From positions 7,628,424-7,692,423 of the forward strand of contig LR746267.1 of the NCBI GenBank assembly GCA_902729315.2: a stretch of DNA of 64,000 nucleotides. The letters are read 5' to 3'. The notes beneath the pieces were generated by a model. The model saw nothing but the letters and a program-made list of their open reading frames with translations, did no database searches and was not told where the DNA came from. The position numbers were made by a program, and so were the translations under genes. This document shows, in pieces, positions 41,873-55,100 of the stretch (the stretch's first letter is position 1; every line of letters begins with the position of its first letter). The DNA is from Spirodela intermedia (lineage: Eukaryota > Streptophyta > Magnoliopsida > Alismatales > Araceae).

Positions 41873-42310
41873 GTGTTAAATCCCTTAAAATGAGTAATTA
41901 TAAATCCGATGCCAAACGGGCTTTTGGCCTCAATTACTACCAACATAATATAATTTAATTCCCATTTTTCAAATAAAAATTCAAATCATTACTGCAAAAG
42001 ATTCTTAATTAAACAGCCTGATCCGATTCACTGATTCCATAAATGACATATTTCTCAGTATTATGCGTACCTTAATTACTACAAATAAATTAGTGTCAAA
42101 TCCCTTAAAACGATTAATTAAAAGTCCGAACCCAAACGGGCTTTTGACCTCAATTATTACCAAAACAATATATTCGAAACTCCCATTTTTTAAAATGAAA
42201 AATACAGTTAATTATGCAAAAAGATCCCTAATTAAATCAAGCCCGATCCAATTCGTCGATTCCAAAGCCGACATCTTTGTCAGGATCATGCGTACTTTAA
42301 TTACCATCAT
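41873..42310. repeat. Degenerate tandem repeat, unit about 220 bases
   Basis: Two diverged units, 41873-42092 and 42093-42310. Shared ordered landmarks are GTGT(T/C)AAATCCCTTAAAA, CCAAACGGGCTTTTG, CTCAATTA(C/T)TACCAA, CCTGATCC or CCGATCC, and ATGCGTAC(C/T)TTAATTAC. AT-rich and non-coding. It could be a duplicated fragment of a mobile element. Confidence 0.8.
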
Positions 42311-42721
42311 TTTCCTTTTATAAACAATCCAAATATGAAAAAATGGCATACTCGGGGTGAGAAAATCCGATCAGAGATGAGAATCAATCAATCTTTCGAT
42401 CAGGGTCAACACCAACCGATCCGCTCCAAAGAAAAACTTGCCTTCCGAAAGAGTTACCTGAACGATGGATGAGACACCAGAATCCAAGTCGTAAGGAAGA
42501 AATATGATCATTTCCAAGAATAAACACCACCACAGGGTCAGCAGGATTCATCTGCAAAGTCAAAGAGTTTCCAATATTTCGGGAATTTGATTCCCTTAAT
42601 GCAAAGTCTGGGCATTATGACGTAGTAAGAACTCCATTGTGCTCCACAAAAGACTTGGGAGAAAAAAGCCCACTGGAACATCATCACAAGAGCAAATAAG
42701 CGGATTAGGGAAGAGTAAAAC

Positions 42722-43450
42722 TTACCAAAATATAGGAAAGGCATCAATATCAATATTGAAGGGGTCACATGATTCCAAAATCTTATCTATTTCATATTTA
42801 AATGCATCCAAGAAAAGCCCCATGGAAAGCCCAGCCTTCCAATAATTAAACATGGTGATCAGCCTCCTGATTTTCTCAACCAAAGGGAAGGAACTCCTGT
42901 ACATCAATGCCCCAATCCCCTCGACAACAACCACGGCGAGACCCGCCGAAAGGATGTCCCAGTCACCAGTCTGCCCTATGAGTGTGGCAAACGCAGTGGC
43001 ACAGTAAAATCCAACCAGGAATAGGAAGACCTTCATGGGCCAGTCCTTCTTCAGTTTCTCAAACCGAGCACTTAGCTTCGTTCGGAAAGTCTGCAACTCT
43101 CTAACAAGTCGAGGCCCACCATCAGAGTCACTTCTCGTGGGATCTTCACTGCTGTCACCTGCCATGCTTCTAATCGACCACCTTGCATGCCTATTAGATT
43201 CAACGAGATCTTAATCAGTTTCTTGTCCAATGTTCTATGTAGTATTTGCCAAATTAATTCTAAATGTAGAAAGAACCCACCTCCTCGAGCTGTTGATGCA
43301 AAATATAAGCTTACGGAGAAAACCAAGCTGAGGAGGAAATCTCTGGCTGCTGTTGTGAGCCGTCTTGTGACCCATGCAGAGAGAGATTGATCTTGAATAT
43401 CTCGAGGATGGAAGAATGAAACAATGCGAATAATTCTGTATGCTCGACAT
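42722..43450 (-). CDS. Ycf20-like plastid membrane protein
   Basis: Nuclear member of the Ycf20 family (DUF565). Arabidopsis members NPQ6 and NPQ7 affect non-photochemical quenching, which suggests a thylakoid role. Exon 1 is 43450-43281 and exon 2 43181-42722 (phase 2 join reading NSSRRWSIRSMAGDSS); 209 residues. Exon 1 is Ser-, Arg- and His-rich with few acidic residues, like a plastid transit peptide. Exon 2 carries the conserved core PMKVFLFLVGFYCATAFATL, IGQTGDWDILSAGLAVVVVE with GIGALMYR, and FNYWKAGLSMGLFLDAFKYE, with two to three membrane segments. The start at 43450 is the first ATG after an in-frame TGA. The stop TAA overlaps a perfect donor (TTTGGTAAGT), so a longer spliced C-terminus is possible. 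Internal initiation at 43165 would lose the transit peptide. Confidence 0.87.
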
Positions 43451-46192
43451 ATTTATGGCAGCCACAGATCAACCTGATCGAATATAACTTTGATTATTAC
43501 ATAAGATAAGATTTCCGCTAATGTAGACAGTCATGAATGATCAACATCAATGCGTTAAGGTAATGGAGCATAAGATAAACCCTTGAGCATAGATCTTGCA
43601 ATACATATTTATAAGCAGCAGGTTGTGAATAATGAACAGCAGTTTAGTAAGGAACTGGAGCTTCTTATTTCATAAGTACGAAGCATCTGGATCAAGAAAA
43701 CATGGCGCATCACGTTGAGTATATATTTTGAAATAGAGATGATAAATAGCATTCATGAGAGACAAGTTTGTAATGCTGAGCAGCAATATATTAAGGTAAC
43801 GGAACTGCTTACTACTAAGACAGAAAGCATTTGGGTAAAGACAACGCATTGAATCACAATGATGCATGTACGATGATATCCAGATGGCACATAATATTCG
43901 TCATTTTTCACAGGTCCGCATTCTAGCACTAAGAAATGTGTTCCTTCAGGAGAAGGGACAGTCACTGAAGTTAGCAGTCTATGGGTAATTGGAAGCTGCA
44001 AATCCCATACCCTACTTCTGTCAAAACCAGAAGCCTCCTTGATCGCCACTTTTCTAATTCGGACCACTTTCGCCATTACATCCAAAAGCTGATACATCAT
44101 GGATTTCTCCCCCCCTCTCTCATCATTCCTTCATTTCTTTTACAAAATCCTTCAAAATCTACGCCAATATACCCGAAAAGCTTTGCCAGCTTGGAGTAAT
44201 CTCCATGTAACTTTTGAATAGCAATCCACGAAAGAAGAAAAAAATCATTGATAAGGAACAAATATAAACCCTATTTATTTATTTATTTCCAGGTACAGTT
44301 TCTTAGGTGCCCTTTAATCGATGGAAGAAAGACGTCTCCAGGATACAGGCATTCATAGACATGAGGATACATGTCATTATAATCATCTGGTGTAGCTTCT
44401 GTCGGGAGCGGGGCGATATTTCTGATGCATTCCATGTCGAAGGTCGGATAAAAAAGCATTGGATTAAAATCTGAAAACAGCAGAGAGGCGAGAGGAAGTA
44501 CCCAGATCTATACGTACTCTAGAAATGACATTAATTGCGTTGGGGGTGGGGGGGAGAGAAATGTCACCTTCTCACTAACGTCTCCAACCAAAAGGAAGGA
44601 CTCCTCAACGACTACTTATTCCGCGAGAAAGCTAGGGCACCTGCCTCCCCTGGATTCCTGATTGGCACTCTCGCACTCAGTCGAAGATAGAGGACGGACG
44701 ACTAAAGTGGAGAGAGAGGAGAACAAGGACCCAAAATCTGTGTGCCGTCCGTGATAAAGAAGATGAGCTTTCTCACGCCACCCGTCGACGGATGAGCGCA
44801 GAGGAGCTAGTCGCCGTGCGGTGATGACGACGCTGGTCTGCCCTAGTCGGAGCCACCGCCAACGGGAGGAACCGCATCAGTTGCAGCAGAGTGAGAAAGA
44901 TAAGAGCAAGTAGCGTTGGCTTTCCGCCGCCGCGTCGCTTGGCCCCATTACGGAGTAGCGGCGGCGGGTTTCCGCCGGAGCAAGGTTGATCGGATTAGGC
45001 TTCCCCCCACCCGCTCAGGTACTGACTGCAGAGTCTACCGCTCATTTACTAAACGTAGAAATGCATTGGGAATGGAATTTGTAAAGAACAACCCATATTT
45101 AAAATAATTTTAAACTGACCTACTGTAATTTATTCTAGGATCTCTCTCAAACTCCAGTCTTACACGCATGACCAAGGTGACTCGAACTATAAAAATACCC
45201 TTCTTTCTTTTTATATTTACGTAAAAAAATGCCTAAACAATAAAATTATTATTAATTAACGACGTCAATCACTAAGACGTAACGATAGCGACCGTTTTGG
45301 AGACACGTTCAATGGCGAGGATTCATACAATTCCACGAATAATTTCTTTATAATATTATTTTGAACGTATTTTTTTTAAGAATTATCAAAATATGTTATT
45401 AGTTGAAAGAAAGCTTGGAAAGCCAAATTCCCCGAGTTTTCTATGGGTCTGGCTTATTTTATTCCATTATATATTATTTATTTATTGCGAAAATATGCAG
45501 TGATTTATCGTTTATATTGATTTTCTTCTTTGAAGTGACGTGATGCGTGGGAACTTAACCGGATCTTGTACCCGTTTATACGGATCTCGTGCACCGACAC
45601 GAGGAGTGTGGGCTATCTATCTGCTCCAGTTGTATTCCGTTTCCAATCCGGACCGTCCGTGTGATCACGAGGCCACCGCTTTGGCTGTTCCTGCGGAAGA
45701 CTACGTCGCCATCAGGGGTGCACCCTCATCGGACGGCGAGGGGTGGGGACAGGGGGAGGGGTCAAAGTCGCGCGTTCCGGGAATAAATAAATTAACATAA
45801 ATGACACCATCATATGAGCGTAGGCAGTTCATCTCTGAAAGCCATACGTATAGCTACGTACGTTGCCAGACTCGGAGAGCGAGGGAAAATTTGGGGGGGT
45901 CTTACGTGGCATCGTGCAAAGCGACATACTGCCAATCCTACACGGCATGTTCATCCTACGTGTTTTAGTGACGTGGCGGTTGCCTGCTACCTTGGCCCAC
46001 CTCTTTTTCGTTAATGTAGGCAGTCGCCTTTCCTCCCTCCCATCTGTGCGTCCTCCTACGACCAGTTCCTCCCCTTTCCTCCGTCTCCTCCCGGATCGGG
46101 GCGTCGGTCGGAGGAGAGAAACCGGAGGCAGCGGTGGGGGCGAGAGCCGTGGGGACGAGTGCGTGAGACGAGGGGGTTGAGGAGCGGAGAAG
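43451..46192. other. Intergenic between divergent Ycf20-like and LMBR1 genes
   Basis: The left part may hold noncoding leader exons of the Ycf20-like gene. A minus-strand frame at 44073-43850 reads like protein (MAKVVRIRKVAIKEASGFDR onward) but is too short to place. The stretch 44600-45060 is GC-rich and leader-like. 45100-45540 is AT-rich. 46020-46192 is the GC-rich leader of the LMBR1 gene. Confidence 0.45.
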
Positions 46193-49100
46193 ATGTGGGT
46201 GTTCTACCTTATATCGCTGCCCCTTACGTTGGGGATGGTGATGGTGACTCTGCGGTACTTCGCAGGGCCGGATGTTCCCAAATACGTGCTCTTCTCCGTC
46301 GGATACGCGTGGTTCTGCTCCCTCTCTATCATCATCCTCGTCCCCGCGGACATCTGGACGGTGTGATCTCTCGCCTGCCTCTCCACCCTTTTCCTCCCAC
46401 TTGCATGGCGCGGCCCATATTGTCTTTCTTCATCTGTTTGCACGAGTTATATGCTAATTCGGCCTTTTTCCCCCCCGAGAGCATATTATACGATCCCACT
46501 TGGACTGGTGTTTCCTGGTTCTTTCTCCTGCATTGTTGGTTCGATTTCTTCTTTTTTTGTGGTGATCTGATTGTTGCGCCTTCTGACCTCTTAGTTGGAT
46601 CCTTTGAGTCATAAATTTGCGTGAAATGGGTTTGACTTATGGCTGTTGGTTGCTTGTACGTAGTTAGGCACTCATAAAACATAACCTGATTACGAGAGAG
46701 GTGAAATTTCGAAATAATCAATGAAAGAACTGAAAAGGGAAGAAGAATTGGGACGAGATCTTATGGTTTCGTCGGTTTCTTGCATTTACTATTTGGCCAT
46801 GATTTGGCATAAAAATGGGATGATAGTTGAAAATGACGTGCAGAATTCAAGCTGGCGTAGCGTATGAGATGGGATGAAAAATATGTTACGAGATATTATT
46901 GGATTGGCATATCTTCTCTTGCGGCATGGTTCCAATTATAGGGCAGAATAAATGCAGGAAGAGCGGACTTCATATATAATTTATTATCTATGATTTGGGG
47001 AAATCTGACGGAAAATTCAAGTTGTGTACATTTATATTTTGACATGGTCACACATTTTGACATGCAATCATTGGTTTAAGATATTGGACGACTTGGCTGG
47101 CGGGCAAAAAAAATCTCCTTGTGAAAGAAATAGGACCTAAATATTGATAGAATTTGATGCTATTGTAAAAAGTGGTTACTCGGTTGACATGGTAAAAGAA
47201 AAGAACTGAAAGTCTGCTAAAACCAGAATTTAATGAGAAGCAACACTGGATGAATGTATCCGAATGCAAATTGAGACAAATGACAATGGAGTATTTGACC
47301 TGAGGGATGGCTCTAGAATCAACTATTCTTTTTTTTTCTTTTCATGTTTCTATCCCCTGGAAACCCTCCAAAATTTTCAAAATTTTCGACTATAAGCCAT
47401 AATATCTGTCTGATTTCTGCTGCTTTTATTTTTTAAAGATGTTTTTCTTTTTTACGACTGATCCTGTGTTTCGTCTACATTGACAAAAGTTGTTTTCTCT
47501 GGCATGCTACATACAAGTGGGAATTTTGAGCTCATCTAGATGTCCATATTTTTGGTTCTGTGCTTAGATCATTGCAGCAATTCCGTTTTGAGAACATGTT
47601 TTACATGTGGGATCCTGAATTGATAAAAGAAAACATTGAAATGAGAAGTGGGAAGGATGATAAGGATCCCAAATTAAGGGGATTACCCCCACTGATTTAT
47701 GATGTAGGAAAGCTGTATCAGCTGCAGTGTCTTGTTATAGCTACAGCTATTATTACTGTTTCGTGTTGCATTACAGCCAACTGCAACTGCTGGTCGTAGT
47801 GCCAGACAACTGAAGGGAAAATGTGTGCAGAAATTATTATCAGAGTTGGTGTTCATTACTATAGATACGTCAATGTCCCACGTTTTCAATGCATATATGC
47901 CCATTTTGACACATGATGTGAGAGGATGATGACATAATATACCTTATTTACTATGCAACTATAATTCCAAGGACCTGAGCAACGTTTTCCTTGATACAGC
48001 TATGCATTCCCAAAGTTCACGAAAGATACGACCAGTCTGGTATCCATTATCATTTTCGACATTTTTTCGCATGTATGTAGTCTTGGTATGGTATATTATC
48101 TATGTGAAGATGTTCATCTTAGTGCCTTACCCCTCTGCCTTACCACCGTCTGCAGCTTACTTTGTGATTTAGGTTTTGAAAAACTTTTCCACCAAATTGA
48201 AGATGAATCCATTATTGGGTTCATCTCCACATTATTCTGTCTTTTGTGTCGTGATGAATCCATTATTGGGTTAAAACGTGGAACAAGTTTCTGCGCTCTT
48301 GCATGTGAGCATCTATGGAACGTTCTATTAAATTGAAGATACTATCATGCTCCTTTAAAAACCCTTGGTATGGTAACATCTCATTATAGATGTTAGAAAG
48401 TCCCATATTTGTTACTACAAGGGAAAACTTTGATTTGCTCTACTAGTTACTATTTGGTTTTGAGTTGGGTGGCCTAATAATTCTAACATAGTTTTAAAGA
48501 TGATGGCTGCTCTTAGCTTTCTTGCACTCCTTTTATCTCATCTTTGTGGCAAAGCCCGAAAGTCGAATGTCACAGGCCTATTTGTTATAATTAAAGAAGT
48601 ACACTGATAAAGATTGCAAAATGTCACAGGCCCCACTTTTTGTTTTTTTTTCTTTTCTCATCTCCCTCCCATATTTATTTAATTAATATTTTTTTTGGAA
48701 AGGTAATTGCTTCACACATTCATTCAATAACAAAATAGAGGGAGGATATACGTGTGATTCATGTCATATTCCATTATCAGCTTAATGATGCAGTTATTTG
48801 AGCCACAAAATGGTTCTTTTGATCCATTTGGCTTTTTCTTTTAGGGAGTATATATTCTATCCGATCTGTATATTTTTAATTTTTTTTGTCCTTAATTGTG
48901 TAACAGACAATTATTGGTCATGATGAGGGAGCCATTGCTTTCTTTTGGAGCTGGTCATACTGGAGTACTTTCGCACTTACATGGTATGCCTGGTTTCTCT
49001 CTGTGGTAAATTATTTTTATTTCTCTTCCTCTGGTATGCGCTTTCTTAACTCATGTAACAAGTCAACTCTTCGAATCTGATTACAACTTTAGTATTCACG

Positions 49101-52100
49101 GTCAACTAGGCTGTCAGACGTGCCTGAAAGTGCGATACGCATTATCAAGGTGTCCTGTAACATATAATTGCACGGGTCTGTCAGAATTTCTATGAACCTC
49201 GTACAAATGTTTTGAGCCATATAACCCCCCATCTCATATGAACAGAGATATGACATGAGTTAGATGAATGTGGAAAATTTTGGCTGCTTTGGCAATTTAT
49301 TATATGTGCTTTTCGAACGTTTCAAGGGATTAAAGACGAAGATGGAAAACACTGCCGCAACTTCTTGATTATCCAGATGTTAGTGGTGGCAATGGAGATC
49401 TCATCAGGTGGCAACCATAGTTTGCTCTGTTGTCTCATGGCATCGCAGTGGATAGGAAATGACCATATAGATGACGATGAAGAGGAAAGATGTGCCGTCT
49501 GAAACGGAAGAAGATGTGAAGGGAAATTCCTAATGAGCACGTTTAGATGCTAGTGATTGTATGCTTACCATGATTGTCTCATGAAACTAGGTGATCCTTA
49601 AGCTAAGTTCAGGTTTCTGTCATCTGCTTTGCTAGATCCTCCTAGCATAGCTTCAAAATCAAATGAATTCCACATGGTGTCTTTCATCTAGAGCTCATCT
49701 TCTTCCAGTCTAAACATGCATTATTTTTTTTACTTAAATTGAGCTTCTCCAGCCACCTATATTCATCTATATCCAATCTCGTATTCCCACTCTCTAGGAA
49801 TATACAATATATTGATGCAATTATGCTGTCAGATCCTCTGAACATTGCACTAGATCCTCTGAAATGGTTTACTAATTCTATTTATATGACGCATGATCCC
49901 TCTGAAGATAAAGAAGCCCTTTCTTCTGAGTTTTCTTTTTCTCCCCAGAGCTTTCAGGTTGCCATAGCCAATGCAGCTTCAGTTCATTTCTGCTTGTCTT
50001 GTGTTTTTTTTATTGAAGGATAGTTAAGTACCTTACAGTGATTCATAAAGTTGCTGAAGTAAATGATGTCGGCTGTTTTAACTTAAAACGTTTATTCTTC
50101 CTGTAGGGCTGTGGTTCCAACTATTCAGTGTTATGAAGATGCTGGCGATTTCACTGTGACTGAAAGACTGAAAACAAGCATTAGGGCCAACTTGATATTT
50201 TATCTGAGCGTGGGATCAATCGGCCTTTTTGGTCTTTTTCTACTTATTATTATGCGTAGAGACTTGTAAGCCTCTCAACTGTTTATTTTTTAATTTTAAG
50301 TATCATGTTTTGATCTCAAAAATAGCATTTTTTTAATTGGTTCTCGTGTATGATGTATGAAGGGCTACATGCAACGATATCCCTGGGAACTGAATTTTCT
50401 TTGCGTCCGGATCACTATTTCATGCTTGCTAGTCAAATATCCTAGCACAGATTACAGAGTTTTCCCTATTTTTACATCATCACCGACCGCTTCTATATAT
50501 CAAATATAAGAGACTAGTAAAATGAATAATTTTGCCTGTGAAACTTCGATGGTACGAAATTCAGGAAGCACCTCAACTTTAGAAAACCCGTACTCTAACC
50601 ATTTAATCTGAAAGTGGATGGTCGAAATGTGAATGGGGATCTGGACAGACATCGAATACTATTCTAGTCACATGTAATTTTTTAGCTCCAATTTACAACA
50701 GACATATTAGCTTGGATTCTGCTTAGCTCTGAAGTTGTATTGGATGCAGCAGGGATGAAGATCTTTGCCAACCAAGCGTTACCTTTTGCTTGCCCTTTTT
50801 GTACTCCAATGAGCAAACCACAGAAAAACGAGGAACGTCATTCGCTATATGTGACTAAAGCCAAGTATATTATTACAAGTGAATATAATATGTTCCGACT
50901 GAGCCAGCTAGTTTTCAGTAACGTTTTTGTGGCATATTATATTTAAACTACTTTTTAGTAAAACAATTGCGATTTGCGAGCATGATTCATATCTTTTTTT
51001 ATGCCAGTGGGATTCATTTTTCTCTTTTATTTGAATTACTTATCAATCAAGGAAAGAATTCTGTGAAATTTTCAAATTAATTATAGTTTGATGTTATACA
51101 CTTAATGGTTCCTAGTTTCAGCATCAAAAGTTTGAGGTCTTATTTATCCTCTGGAGAAATCAGTGACTAGTCGGTATCTGCGAGAAAGTGGTATCTTCAG
51201 AAACCTTTCCCTACCTGCCACCGGCATTCACCAGAAAATTTGCATAACCAATTGGAGGTGCAATAAGTTAACATGAAAGTTTCTGATTGGATCCATGAAA
51301 CTGTCCTGTGAAGCCTTAGGTTGACACCGAATAGCTGAAAGGAGGCTTTTTGATACGTGTATATGCCGCTGTTTTTTGTTTACATTAGTCATTCTGATTT
51401 TTTTTGTCCTGACTCTTGTTTGCAGGAGTGGAGGTATTATGGGCTTGGCAATGGCTTGCTCGAATACCTTTGGTCTTGTGACGGGTGCATTTCTTCTTGG
51501 CTTCGGTTTGAGCGAAATTCCAAAGAGTATATGGAAGAATGCCGATTGGAGTAACCGCCAAAAAGTTCTGTCTCATAGAGTTGCTAAAATGGCGGTAAAC
51601 CTTGATGATGCTCACCAAGAATTTTCAAATGCCATTGTGGTAACTTTCTTTCCCATCTGATCCATATGTAATGAAGGCTTGTTATTTTATCAGTCTTAGT
51701 GGACGCGCCGGGTTTATTTTGCTAGTATTCTTAAGAGACTTAATCTGCTCTCTTTTATTCAGTGCATGTACCTTAGAATGATAAATTAAATTTCCGTTTA
51801 AAAAAAAAAATTGTTTATTGGGTTTGGTTCTAACTGTCTTCTGAATATCAGAAAATTTTCTCTTGTTTTATAAAGCGATGTGGTCTAATAGAGTTATCCC
51901 TTTCTGAATATCAGAAAAATCTCTCTTTTTATATATCTTAACATGTGGACTTTTAAATCTTTTCAAATATCTCGTTCGCTTTGATAAGCATATTCTCATT
52001 AGACTGCCGTTTTGTTGTTTCTAAAATATTTGATATTTGTCATTACTATTAGGTTGCACAGGCAACATCAAATCAGATGACCAAGCGCGACCCAATGAGG

Positions 52101-55100
52101 CCATACATGGATGTTATTGACAACATGTTGCGTCAAATGGTACTTCTATCTCTTATTTAATAGGTTCTATGCTCCCTCTATATAAAATAATACGATTTTT
52201 GTTCTTAAAGACAATTACCATGTTTTCCATTCTTCTATTCAGTTACGAGAAGATCCATCTTTCAAACCATCAGGAGGGAGACTGGGGGAAAATGATATGG
52301 ACTATGACACAGATGAAAAGTCGATGGCAACCCTCCGTCGCCAACTTCGGAGAGCTCGAGAGGAGTATTACCGCTATAAGAGGTCTGGTTTTCTGGTTCA
52401 GATTAAGTTTCTTTGTGGATTGTCATTCTTTATTAATGAGACATAAAATAGTAGTCGAAGCCAATCGTTCTAGTAATGAGAATTCATCCTAGGTGTTATA
52501 TGCTTTTCTATGCGGGAGCTATTTTGTTTGACAGCAACATCTAGCATTATATGATGATCCTCTTGCGATTTTCCATTTGGAAGCTAAGATTATCTAGGAT
52601 TTTGCAGCGCGTATATGACCTACGTCACAGAGGCTCTTGAATTGGAGGACACTATAAAGAACTATGAACGTCGAGACTCAACTGGATGGTCTGCTCCTCA
52701 AGCCTTCTGTTTGTTGCCATGCATACTTCACCTGTTATGAGTCATCGACCATTTTATCATTATAGCTGCAAGAATTAATCTGCCACTTGTTTGCTCTTAG
52801 AAGCTATGCCTGTGACATTATCAGTAGTTTAAAAGCAATATCTGCTTTAGTACTAAGTAACGAGGGCATATTAAATTGCTTGGATAGCTGAGGGAAATAC
52901 AAAAAAGGGAGATTACCATGGAATAATTTAACTCATTAGTTCTGGCAGATTTATTCTCTGAGACTGAGTTCTCTGAAAAACTGTATATAACCGAGCAACG
53001 GGGTGTTCTGTTGTTTATTCCCTTGCAAAATTTTCTATTTCACATATTTCTGGCTGGGTTTGGGATCAGCTGAGGTGCTAATAGTCCTATGTTTCTCAAT
53101 TCCTCCTTGGTATGGATCTAGTTTGTCAATAAGAAAAACTGTCCCTTTCCAAGAAATTGTTAACTCCATATCACATGAGACTCAGTGGCAGATACGCTTT
53201 ACATTTCGTGACCACAGTTTTGGTTCTATGTGCAAGGTTAAAAATTCACAAAAAAAAGAGCAAAATATGTACATGGATATTTTTTTTGTTTTGTATGAGT
53301 AGCATCTGCGTTCTACTCCATAACCATGTCTGATTTTTTTCTCAGGAAATATGTCTCAAGTTTCAGACCTACTCGGACTGGGTCGTTAGGAAGCTTTCTT
53401 GACACAGTAGGTAAGTCTCTGTCCGACACAAATTGATAATTCGGAATGTTCTTGATTTTGTATTTAAATTTTGTCCCAGTACCCAAAGCGTTACTTTCTA
53501 CCGCATGAGGAAATAATAAATTGCACTCTCTATCTTCTTCATTTCTTATCTTCTCGCATTGCACTCTTTATCTTCTTCATTTCTTATTTTTTGGCTTGGT
53601 CAATTCTGCAGAATTGGTTTGGCGCTGCATCCTAAGAAAGCAGGTCGAGAAAATTCTGGCAGTCACACTTGGTTGCATGTCAGCTGCTATTCTTTTGGCT
53701 GAGGCTACTTTGCTTCCTAGTGGAGTTGATTTATCACTTTTCTCTATCCTGATAAATGCTGTTAATAAGCGGGAGATGCTTGTACAGGTAAATATTTATG
53801 ATCCTATGTCAATCAGAGATTAGCATTCAATGACCATGAATTATGCTCTAATTTTGGCATATTATCGAAAATTTACCTACACCAGAGTATTTTTCCTAAA
53901 TTCAATGTAGATTAATGAAGTCACACAAAGTCTTTTTTGAGTTGGATCACCTAGTCACATAGGAGATGCTCTGAATTGTACTTGCCATACGAAGTTGTTA
54001 TTTCCTATATGTTCTAATCATATTAGGTACAGTCACTGTGGTAGGTCTGTTGAAAACTATGGAACGCTCTTGTGCGGCCATGCACCAACACCAACTATGA
54101 ACTTACAAAACCGAGCATACCCCACCTATATTTTCCAAGTGGCCATGCATATAGTTAAATTTGAAAATATATTAATTAGTTAATTAATATTATGAAAAAA
54201 CAAACTTTTCAATGATTAATCAATGTTATAAATAATTATTGTACGTTTAGTCATTCATTTAAACACAATTTATATTTTTACATCTCCATGTATTATCTTT
54301 TACATTTATTAGATCATTTTAAATAATTTCAGTTTTTCTAGAAGGTCATTGCCTGGCACCTCGCCTTGTCTCTTTAGGATAGGAATGGGACAGATCACTG
54401 TTATGGTCGCCTCAAAATGTTTTCATATGCATGGATACAACGAGTTCGTTGCTAGCTAGAAACTACTATCAAACTCAGGACATGTTTAGTTCGTGGGATA
54501 AGCATTAGAGACAACTCTTGTTTCATCATGGCCTGTGATTCACAGGTCAAAAGGTATTATGGGGTTGGCCTTCAGGAGCTTTCCACATTTTTGTTATTAT
54601 GACTTCCAAAAGTTTCCCTAGTTTTCATTGAATTTGCAGAAGAAAAATAAAAAAAGATGTACTTATATATTATCAGCTCTGATGGCATAAAATTCTACTT
54701 CTATGATTAAAAATGAAACAAGCATGGCATATGTGATGAGTATTGTTAATTGTCCTAACCTTTTGGGCGCTTTTTCCTTTGTCATTGTCACCACACCTCG
54801 TAATTTGAAGCATAACATGGTCACAACTATGTTAGAGTGGCATGAAGATCATAAGATCTCTGTTGCAGTTCCAAAATATTAAAAATATAGCTCTGAAAAC
54901 CTCTGAGAAATGACTGCTGATAGTGCCGAAGAACGTGCTTTGAGGATTGTGAATTTTCAATGAATAATGGCATGGCTGGCATAAATCCCTAGGAACATCA
55001 GACATCTGATGTCCCTAAATATGCATGATTCCAGTCATGCCTTGTGCGTTCATCTTTAAGCCTTGAATTTGTGAGGAGGGCAATACTGTAAAATCAATTC

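Noticed and set aside
43753-44100. Minus-strand frame of 115 codons upstream of the Ycf20-like gene
   Set aside because: Reads somewhat like protein, but no splice chain connects it to a recognised gene; noted under the intergenic entry only.
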